DNA of 7,150 bases, taken from NCBI GenBank assembly GCA_027080755.1, contig JALWQC010000168.1, forward strand, positions 1 to 7,150. The letters run 5' to 3'. Positions 1 through 4,645 of this stretch are shown in pieces (the first letter of the stretch is position 1; each line of letters opens with the position of its first letter). The position numbers and the translations under genes are program-made. The notes under the pieces were generated by a model that saw nothing but the letters and a program-made list of their open reading frames with translations, did not search any database and was not told the DNA's origin. The stretch comes from Paracoccaceae bacterium. GTDB taxonomy: Bacteria > Pseudomonadota > Alphaproteobacteria > Rhodobacterales > Rhodobacteraceae.

Positions 1-587
1 GGCAGATGTTGCAGCATCACCGCCCCGCCACGCCAGCCGGCCGCCCCGCCAGGCAGCGCCGATTCCCCTGTGGCCACGACGAAACGGGTTGGCAGCTGCT
101 CGGACTGCATGAAATACGCCTCGGCGCAGCTGGCAAGCGAGCCGCCGGCCAGTCCCGTGATGCCGGAATAGGGGGTGGTGCCGTCGCCCTGATCCAGCAG
201 AACCGCGAACATGCCCTTGCCCAATGCCTCGAACGGGGTGCCGTCGTGTTCGGCCAGACGCTCCGCATCGAAACTGGCCCAGGCGCGAATGCGGGCCGGT
301 TCGCCCTCGACCGTCGGGGCGTAATAATCGGTGGCAATGAGGCGGATCGGCCCGTCGCCACGGATCTGCAGCGACAGCTTCCAGCGCAGCTTGATCGTCT
401 GCCCCATCATCGCCGTCAGCAGCGCCGCCTCGGCCACCAGCGCGGCCACGGGGGCGGGGTAATTATGCTGCCCCAGAATGTCCTGCAACGCCCCGTCCAG
501 CCGCACAACCCGCCCGCGCACATCGGCCTTATCCAGTTGAAACGGCAGGATTGTGTCGTCCCAGTCGGTTTTCATACTATCGTTCAT
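1..587 (-). CDS. hslO: Hsp33 redox-regulated chaperone, N-terminal part (partial at left edge)
   Basis: Hsp33 is a cytosolic holdase that oxidative stress activates to bind unfolding proteins. The 195 codons in the window read without a stop and begin MNDSMKTDWDDTILPFQLD. They continue with family hallmarks: RGRVVRLDGALQDIL near residue 25, the helix LVAEAALLTAMMG near 50-62, LSLQIRGDGP near 72-81, and the signature CAEAYFMQSEQLPTR near 154-168, which closely matches the E. coli stretch ending YFMRSEQLPTR. The start at 587 is preceded by AAAGGA seven bases away; a second in-frame ATG at 575 is less well placed. The C-terminal zinc-binding domain with the four redox cysteines lies beyond the left edge, so the redox switch cannot be checked. 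The one cysteine seen (about residue 154) is not part of that centre. The gene is divergent from the sulfotransferase. The identification is firm. Confidence 0.95.
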   Translation of the reverse strand, partial: MNDSMKTDWDDTILPFQLDKADVRGRVVRLDGALQDILGQHNYPAPVAALVAEAALLTAMMGQTIKLRWKLSLQIRGDGPIRLIATDYYAPTVEGEPARIRAWASFDAERLAEHDGTPFEALGKGMFAVLLDQGDGTTPYSGITGLAGGSLASCAEAYFMQSEQLPTRFVVATGESALPGGAAGWRGGAVMLQHL

Positions 588-614
588 CCGGTGATCCTTT
601 ATTGTGTTGGCGTT

Positions 615-643
615 CAGATAGGCAGTTTGCTGCGGACTTGCAA
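615..643 (-). promoter_or_regulatory. Possible hslO promoter
   Basis: On the minus strand a TTGCAA (638-643) is followed after exactly 17 bases by TATCTG (615-620), about 28 bases upstream of the hslO ATG. Spacing and position are right for a sigma70-type promoter, but the -10 matches only about half of the consensus. The rest of the 588-706 gap shows no convincing plus-strand promoter for the sulfotransferase gene. This is a weak prediction by eye. Confidence 0.3.
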
Positions 644-694
644 TCATCTCTCTTGTGCGGGTATGCAACTAGCGGTAGGTATCTGTTATAAGTT

Positions 695-700
695 AAGGAG
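695..700 (+). promoter_or_regulatory. Strong ribosome binding site of the sulfotransferase gene
   Basis: AAGGAG lies six bases before the ATG at 707. It selects that codon over the later in-frame ATGs at 728 and 749, which have no comparable site. Confidence 0.75.
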
Positions 701-706
701 TTTTTC

Positions 707-1510
707 ATGGGTTTCCCCGGAACATGGATGACAGAAAGCGAAAGCGTGATGTATCGCGTGGTGCCGAAATGCGCCTGCTCGACCATCGGGCAGGTCATGT
801 ATTATGGCGACCACGGCGAATATTTCGACGGGGATATCCATGATGCGAAAAAAGGCCTGCACAAATGGGGGATGGAAGCCAGCCGTCCCCTGATCCAGAA
901 ACACGCCCGCGCGCAGGATGTCTATGCGTTCACCTCGGTGCGCAACCCCTACACCCGCGTTCTGTCGGCGTTTTTCGACAAGATTGCCGGTATCCAGCGC
1001 AACGGCAAACGCTATCGCGGCAATCTGGTGCCGATGCTGGTGCGCAAATACGGCGTGGACGTAGAGGGTGACTTTGACCAGATCGCCAGCTTCCGCCGGT
1101 TCCTGTTGTTCGTGCGCGACACCATCCGCTATCGCAAGCCGATGGATCCGGATATCCACTGGTCGGCGATGTCGGGGCATATTTCCACCTTCATTGCCAA
1201 CGGCGGGCGTTTCAACCGCATCATCTCGACCGAGGATTTCGCCACCGACATGGGCCATGTTCTGGCCGAGATCGACCAGAAACACCCCGTCGATCTGGCC
1301 TCCATGCCCCGCTTCAATGAATCCGAGGGCCACGGCCCCAAACGCGCCTTTCCGGTAGAGGATTACTTCGACGATCTGTCCATCCACATGATGTTCGAGA
1401 TCTACAACCGCGATTTCAACCTGTTCAAATACGACCGCGAACCGGGCCGCGGTGCCCCGAAAAAAGAGATTGATCTGGACGAGGTCCATGCCAAGCTGAG
1501 CGGACGCTAG
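707..1510 (+). CDS. Sulfotransferase family 2 protein (PAPS-dependent)
   Basis: This 267-residue protein has both cofactor motifs of PAPS-dependent sulfotransferases. VVPKCACSTIGQ (residues 18-29) matches the 5'-phosphosulfate loop. FTSVRNPYTRVLSAFFDK (75-92) matches the 3'-phosphate motif, with Arg79 and Ser87 as the expected contacts. DIHWSAMSGHI (149-159), a STEDFATDM segment (174-182) and the closing IYNRDFNLFKY (232-242) follow the order seen in the carbohydrate sulfotransferase group (Pfam Sulfotransfer_2, HNK-1/chondroitin type). No signal peptide or membrane segment is visible, so a cytosolic enzyme transferring sulfate from PAPS to a sugar, lipid or polysaccharide precursor is expected; the acceptor is unknown. 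The start is fixed by AAGGAG. The gene stands alone between divergent hslO and tetR, with no PAPS synthesis or glycan genes nearby. The family call is confident; the biological role is not. Confidence 0.85.
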   Translation: MGFPGTWMTESESVMYRVVPKCACSTIGQVMYYGDHGEYFDGDIHDAKKGLHKWGMEASRPLIQKHARAQDVYAFTSVRNPYTRVLSAFFDKIAGIQRNGKRYRGNLVPMLVRKYGVDVEGDFDQIASFRRFLLFVRDTIRYRKPMDPDIHWSAMSGHISTFIANGGRFNRIISTEDFATDMGHVLAEIDQKHPVDLASMPRFNESEGHGPKRAFPVEDYFDDLSIHMMFEIYNRDFNLFKYDREPGRGAPKKEIDLDEVHAKLSGR

Positions 1511-1521
1511 GCGTAACGCCT
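1509..1521 (+). terminator. Weak hairpin at the sulfotransferase stop, possible terminator
   Basis: AGGCGTAACGCCT is a perfect inverted repeat (five base pairs around a three-base loop) that overlaps the TAG stop and is followed by CTTTAC. The stem is short and the T run has only three bases, so termination would be inefficient and read-through into tetR is possible. Confidence 0.25.
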
Positions 1522-1522
1522 C

Positions 1523-1552
1523 TTTACATTTGAACGTGCGTTCAGTTACCTT
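1523..1552 (+). promoter_or_regulatory. Candidate tetR promoter with TetR-type palindromic operator
   Basis: TGAACGTGCGTTCA (1531-1544) is a perfect inverted repeat of TGAACG with a two-base spacer, the usual form of a TetR-family operator. It lies 28-41 bases upstream of the tetR start. A TTTACA (1523-1528) at its left could be a -35 box. The matching -10 region (around 1546-1552, TTACCTT) is poor, so the exact promoter is uncertain. A repressor bound here would cover the -35/-10 spacer, which fits autoregulation of the tetR-gst operon. The palindrome is seen directly; its binding by the adjacent regulator is inference. Confidence 0.55.
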
Positions 1553-1564
1553 TTCCTGAAAAGG
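1549..1564 (+). promoter_or_regulatory. Hairpin covering the tetR ribosome binding site
   Basis: CCTTTT (1549-1554) pairs perfectly with AAAAGG (1559-1564) around a four-base CCTG loop. The right arm is part of the purine-rich AAAAGGGGA that must serve as the Shine-Dalgarno site for the ATG at 1572. In RNA the hairpin would partly hide that site and lower or tune translation. It is only six pairs, mostly A-U, so it is of modest stability. Confidence 0.4.
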
Positions 1565-1571
1565 GGACGTT

Positions 1572-2171
1572 ATGGCCAGAAAATCGGGATCAAACGGTGA
1601 AGAAACCGCGCGCCAGTTGCGTGCAGCGGCGTTGAAGCTGTTTTCGCGTGACGGCTATGCGGCGGTCTCCATGCGCCAGATCGCCCGCGAAATCGGGGTG
1701 CAGGCCGGCGCGCTTTACCTTTATACCGCCGATAAACAGACCCTGCTTTTCGATCTTCTGAACCGCCATATGGAGGACCTCCTGCAAGCCTGGGAGCAGA
1801 CCCCGAAGCCGGACACCACAGACCCCAGCCGCCGGCTGGAAAGCTTTGTGCGCTTCCACATCCGTTTCCACCTGCCCCGCGCCGACAAGGTGTTCATTTC
1901 CTATATGGAACTGCGAAATCTGGAGCCGGACAATTTTGCCCGCATCGAAAAGCAGCGCCGGAAATACGAGGGCATCCTGCAGGACATTCTGGCAGACGGA
2001 AAGGCCAGCGGCGATTTTCGGGTGGCGGATGTCAAGGTCGCGACCTTTGCCATTATTGCCATGCTGACGGGGATGAACACATGGTATCGTGACGGCGGGC
2101 GGCTGTCTGTGGATATGGTGGAACAGATCTATCTGGATATGGTGCTGTCCTCGGTCGGGGCGACACGATGA
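1572..2171 (+). CDS. TetR/AcrR family transcriptional regulator
   Basis: This 199-residue protein is the usual TetR length. The N-terminal DNA-binding domain is clear: RAAALKLFSRDGYAAVSMRQIA (residues 17-38), then the recognition helix region IGVQAGALYLYTADKQTLL (41-59), which fits the family pattern with the conserved tyrosine and 'xxK..L' end. Residues 87-190 form the ligand-binding/dimer domain. FVRFHIRFH, FISYMELRNLEP, RRKYEGIL and MLTGMNTWYRDGGRLS recall the C-terminal domain of KstR2-like regulators (TetR_C_24 type, from memory), several of which sense acyl-CoA thioesters. It likely represses its own operon through the palindrome just upstream. Its stop overlaps the start of the glutathione transferase gene (ATGA), so the two are co-expressed. 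The family is certain; the inducer is unknown. Confidence 0.93.
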   Translation: MARKSGSNGEETARQLRAAALKLFSRDGYAAVSMRQIAREIGVQAGALYLYTADKQTLLFDLLNRHMEDLLQAWEQTPKPDTTDPSRRLESFVRFHIRFHLPRADKVFISYMELRNLEPDNFARIEKQRRKYEGILQDILADGKASGDFRVADVKVATFAIIAMLTGMNTWYRDGGRLSVDMVEQIYLDMVLSSVGATR

Positions 2172-2827
2172 AGCCGGTTCTGCATCATTGCCATCAGGCG
2201 CGCTCCATGCGGTCCTTGTGGCTGTTGCACGAACTGGGGCTGGATTTCGATCTGGTCGTGCATGACTTCGGGCCGGATCTGCGCAGCGAGTCCTATCTGG
2301 CCAAACATCCGCTGGGGCGTGTGCCGGCGCTGGAAATCGACGGCGCTGTGCTGTTTGAAACCGGTGCGATTACCGAATACCTGTGCGAAACACGGGCCGG
2401 CGGGGATCTGTATCGCGCGCCGGGCACGCCCGAACGCATGGCCTGGCTGCAATGGCTGCATTACGCCGAAACCGTTGCCGTTCACGCGGCCAGCCTGACC
2501 CAGCAGCATATTGTCATTTACGAGGACAAGGACCGCTCTGCGGTGGTGATAAAACTGGAAACACGGCGGCTGGAAAAGGCGTTGGAGGTGCTGGATACCC
2601 ACCTGAACGGGCGCGATTACCTGCTGTCGGGCTTCAGCGCGGCGGATATTTCTGTCGGCTATTCGGCCTATGTCGCGCAGTTTTTCGTCGATCTGTCGCG
2701 ATTCGAAAACCTTTCCCGCTGGTTTGAAACCCTGTCCAGACGTCCGGCCTTTCAAAAGGCCCTGCCGCCGGAAGGGGCTAATATTATATATAAATCAGGT
2801 CGTTGCGAAGCCCCCGTCGTCTCATAG
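2168..2827 (+). CDS. Glutathione S-transferase family protein
   Basis: This 219-residue protein has the normal cytosolic GST length and fold order. An N-terminal thioredoxin-like domain (about 1-75) carries ARSMRSLWLLHELG, where Ser13 is a candidate catalytic residue. HPLGRVPALEIDG follows, with the cis-proline (Pro53) that holds glutathione. LFETGAITEYL (62-72) supplies the glutamate that binds the gamma-glutamyl group; the usual ES is ET here. A helical C-terminal domain (about 88-200) contains GFSAADIS (155-162) with the N-capping Ser-x-x-Asp box. It would conjugate glutathione to, or reduce or isomerise, an electrophilic substrate. Its ATG overlaps the tetR stop by four bases, which indicates translational coupling and suggests the substrate or product relates to the TetR ligand (inference). 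The last codons run through an unusual all-A/T stretch (2779-2795). The exact class is not resolved. Confidence 0.9.
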   Translation: MKPVLHHCHQARSMRSLWLLHELGLDFDLVVHDFGPDLRSESYLAKHPLGRVPALEIDGAVLFETGAITEYLCETRAGGDLYRAPGTPERMAWLQWLHYAETVAVHAASLTQQHIVIYEDKDRSAVVIKLETRRLEKALEVLDTHLNGRDYLLSGFSAADISVGYSAYVAQFFVDLSRFENLSRWFETLSRRPAFQKALPPEGANIIYKSGRCEAPVVS

Positions 2828-2848
2828 CCTGCAAATACCCCTGCAAAT
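2828..2848. repeat. Two direct repeats of CCTGCAAAT
   Basis: CCTGCAAAT occurs at 2828-2836 and again at 2840-2848, a 12-base period (just over one helical turn), directly after the gst stop and just before an AT-rich promoter-like stretch. Such spacing suits two protein half-sites on one face of DNA. A regulatory role is a guess. Confidence 0.4.
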
Positions 2849-2887
2849 TCGTTAAAATTAGGTAAATACGCAAAACCGGCGTATATT
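2829..2887 (+). promoter_or_regulatory. Promoter region of the first binding-protein/OmpA gene
   Basis: This AT-rich stretch stands out from its GC-rich surroundings. TAAAAT (2853-2858, five of six to the -10 consensus) has a weak CTGCAA (2829-2834) 18 bases upstream. A second candidate -10, TATATT (2882-2887), has no good -35 partner. Either start would give a 5' leader of about 95-130 bases. A promoter somewhere here is likely, because the tetR-gst operon ends at 2827 and the next gene begins 163 bases later, but the precise boxes are uncertain. Confidence 0.4.
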
Positions 2888-2933
2888 TATCCCCGTGCCG
2901 AACCGTGACCCCGTGTGATTGGGGCGCCGGTTT
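2873..2933 (+). repeat. Long-range inverted repeat in the 5' leader
   Basis: AAACCGGCG (2873-2881) is the exact reverse complement of CGCCGGTTT (2925-2933). Within the enclosed segment CCCC (2909-2912) can pair with GGGG (2921-2924) across an eight-base loop. CCCCGTG occurs twice inside (2891-2897 and 2909-2915), giving alternative pairing partners. If transcribed as a whole it could form a two-level stem. If transcription starts near 2894, only the inner part would exist in RNA. Confidence 0.45.
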
Positions 2934-2949
2934 CGCATCGTGTATCACA

Positions 2950-2971
2950 GGCCCCGCCATTTTTCGGGGCC
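2950..2971 (+). promoter_or_regulatory. GC-rich hairpin just upstream of the ribosome binding site
   Basis: GGCCCCG (2950-2956) and CGGGGCC (2965-2971) form a perfect seven-pair GC-rich stem with an eight-base loop ending in five T residues, nine bases before the AGGTGG site. The T run is in the loop, not after the stem, so it is not a standard intrinsic terminator. It may stabilise the transcript or regulate translation, possibly by exchanging pairing with the CCCC/GGGG segments just upstream. Confidence 0.45.
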
Positions 2972-2990
2972 GCCTAGTATAGGTGGGGAA

Positions 2991-4553
2991 ATGTCCATTT
3001 CAGGAATGGCGCGTATAATCGCGCAGGCCTTGGCGGCTGTGGCGGTGTCACTGACCACGGCGCAGGGCGGAATTGTTACCTTGCGCTCGCATGACCGCAG
3101 TATTGAAATCACGGGGCAGTTGTTATCCTTTGACGGGGGGAGTTATGTCCTGCGCGCGGCCACCGGCGATCTGACGGTGCAGGCCGGCCTTGTTACTTGC
3201 GAGGGCGCCTGCCCGCCCCGACCGCAGGACGGGCGGATCGTCATTTCCGGCGCGAATGCCTTCGGGCAAAATCTGATGCCGATGCTGATCGACTATTTCG
3301 CCCTGATGCAGGATATGGAGCTGGGCCGAAGCGCAGGCGATTCCCCGCACGAGGAAGTTTTTGTCCTGCGTCGCGGCGATGGCACCGTTTATGTGGAATT
3401 TCTGGTGCGCTCGGGCGGAACGGCGGGGGTTATGACGGGGCTGATGGATGGCACTGTTACCCTCGGGATGCTGTCCGCCCTGCCGGAGATTGCGCAGCGG
3501 CAGGCGCTGGTGGACACCCTTGGAGAGGTCCCCAACACCCCCACGGAATTTGCCGTGGCGCTGGACGGGCTGGCCTTTGTCGTTTCGCCGCAAAACCCGC
3601 TCAAGGCGCTGTCGATGGACCAGATCGCGGGCATCTATGCCGGCACAATCACCAACTGGGCGCAGCTTGGCGGGCCGGATCATGCCATCACGCCCTATAT
3701 GCTGGATCGGGACATGGGCGAGGGCGGTTTTTTTACCGAAACCTTCCTGAAAGCCCGCGGACTGGTCTATGGCGCCACCATTCAGGAGGTCGGGGATACC
3801 GAAACCCTGAACCGGCGGATCATGGCGGACCCTTTCGGCATCGGCTTTACCGGCGTGGGCAATGTGGACGGCCCGCGCATCCTGTCCCTGCGCGGGGCCT
3901 GCGGGATCCTTTCGCGCCCCGACGGTTTCGGGGTAGCGGCGCAGGAATACCCGCTGTCAAACCGTCTGTATCTGGTAGATTCCGGCGTGGCGCGCAGCGC
4001 TGCGATGCAGGACTTCCTCGACTTTATCCAGACCGAGGCGGCGCAAACCGCCGTTTACAATGCCGGCTATATCGACGACCGCATCACCCGCCAGAGCGTG
4101 GCGGCGCAGGGGCGGCGGATGCAGAACATGATTCTGGAACCCGCCGTGCAAGGCTCTGGCGATATCGGCACGCTTGCCGGCGATTTGCAGACGGCCAGCC
4201 GGCTTTCGACGACCTTCCGGTTCCAGTATGGCTATGCGGATTTCGATGCGCGCAGCAGCCACGACCTTGCCAATCTGGCGGCCTATCTGGGGCAGATGGA
4301 TTTGACCGGACGCGAGGTTCTGGTGCTGGGCTTTACCGATTCCGAAGGCACGGCGCGCACCAATACGGTTTTGTCGAAACGGCGCGCGGATTTTGTCGCG
4401 GCCGAGCTGCACAAGGCCCTTGGCGACAGGGGGAACAGCATCCACATTACGGCAAAGGGATACGGGGAATCCTCGCCGCTGGTCTGCAACGACACACCCC
4501 GCGGCCGCGACATCAACCGCAGGGTAGAGGTCTGGATCCGCGACCGTTCCTGA
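2991..4553 (+). CDS. Exported PstS-like substrate-binding protein fused to an OmpA domain (copy 1)
   Basis: This 520-residue exported protein starts with a signal peptide (Arg8, hydrophobic stretch to about 22, cleavage near TTAQG). A short domain follows (28-75): VTLR, ITGQLLSFDGGSYVLR and a Cys70/Cys74 pair before a proline. Residues about 82-370 resemble the phosphate-type periplasmic binding fold (PBP_like_2): LDGLAFVVSPQNPL (191-204), GTITNWAQLGGP (218-229), IGFTGVG (284-290), EYPLSNRLYL (319-328). Residues 405-520 are an OmpA C-terminal domain; Asp450 in GFTDSEG and Arg465 in LSKRRA have the 15-residue spacing of the diaminopimelate-binding pair of OmpA, and it ends NRRVEVWIRD. This suggests a periplasmic solute-binding protein held on peptidoglycan. 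The usual RxxGSGT loop reads RDMGEGG at 240-246, so phosphate as ligand is doubtful. ATG 2991 was chosen because it follows AGGTGG and starts the signal peptide. A TTG at 2919 would add 24 unlikely residues. Confidence 0.88.
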   Translation: MSISGMARIIAQALAAVAVSLTTAQGGIVTLRSHDRSIEITGQLLSFDGGSYVLRAATGDLTVQAGLVTCEGACPPRPQDGRIVISGANAFGQNLMPMLIDYFALMQDMELGRSAGDSPHEEVFVLRRGDGTVYVEFLVRSGGTAGVMTGLMDGTVTLGMLSALPEIAQRQALVDTLGEVPNTPTEFAVALDGLAFVVSPQNPLKALSMDQIAGIYAGTITNWAQLGGPDHAITPYMLDRDMGEGGFFTETFLKARGLVYGATIQEVGDTETLNRRIMADPFGIGFTGVGNVDGPRILSLRGACGILSRPDGFGVAAQEYPLSNRLYLVDSGVARSAAMQDFLDFIQTEAAQTAVYNAGYIDDRITRQSVAAQGRRMQNMILEPAVQGSGDIGTLAGDLQTASRLSTTFRFQYGYADFDARSSHDLANLAAYLGQMDLTGREVLVLGFTDSEGTARTNTVLSKRRADFVAAELHKALGDRGNSIHITAKGYGESSPLVCNDTPRGRDINRRVEVWIRDRS

Positions 4554-4571
4554 CCTTTCCCTAGATTTCGT

Positions 4572-4599
4572 TTGAAAATTGCAACCTTGGGTCTATCAT
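4572..4599 (+). promoter_or_regulatory. Sigma70-like promoter of the second binding-protein/OmpA gene
   Basis: TTGAAA (4572-4577) and TATCAT (4594-4599) each match five of six consensus bases and are 16 bases apart. The start would fall near 4605, giving a leader of about 40 bases before the GTG at 4646. It is the best promoter match in the window. It implies that copy 2 can be expressed apart from copy 1, though read-through from copy 1 is possible because no terminator lies in the 92-base gap. Confidence 0.6.
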
Positions 4600-4633
4600 G
4601 GTGGCGGGCCAACATGTCCCGGGTATCGGGTAG

Positions 4634-4640
4634 AAAGGAA
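4634..4640 (+). promoter_or_regulatory. Ribosome binding site selecting a GTG start
   Basis: AAAGGAA ends five bases before the GTG at 4646 and decides that start. An ATG two bases earlier (4644) is in another frame and meets a stop after three codons, so it cannot start the gene. Confidence 0.65.
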
Positions 4641-4645
4641 TTGAT

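Noticed and set aside
684..692. Extended -10 element TGTTATAAG before the sulfotransferase gene
   Set aside because: It looks like a good -10, but transcription would begin at about 699, inside the AAGGAG ribosome binding site, which would then be useless. It also lacks a -35 partner.
6..731. Long plus-strand open frame of 241 codons across the left end
   Set aside because: It is the exact antisense of the hslO frame, its sequence is low-complexity in Arg/Gln/Gly/His, and it resembles no family. The minus strand gives a clear Hsp33.
686..1489. 267-codon antisense frame opposite the sulfotransferase
   Set aside because: It is the mirror of a gene with clear PAPS motifs and a strong ribosome binding site. 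No motif or ribosome binding site supports the antisense frame.
2919..2990. TTG start that would lengthen copy 1 by 24 residues
   Set aside because: It has no good ribosome binding site, the added segment runs through the inverted repeats, and it would bury the signal peptide that starts cleanly at 2991.
3197..4564. 455-codon open frame in another frame inside copy 1
   Set aside because: Composition is rich in Arg, Gly, Ala and Pro as expected for a shifted frame of GC-rich DNA. The overlapping frame has recognisable domains along its full length.
4598..4633. Eleven-codon ORF ahead of copy 2
   Set aside because: Its ATG lies within the predicted -10 box, upstream of the expected transcription start, and it has no ribosome binding site.
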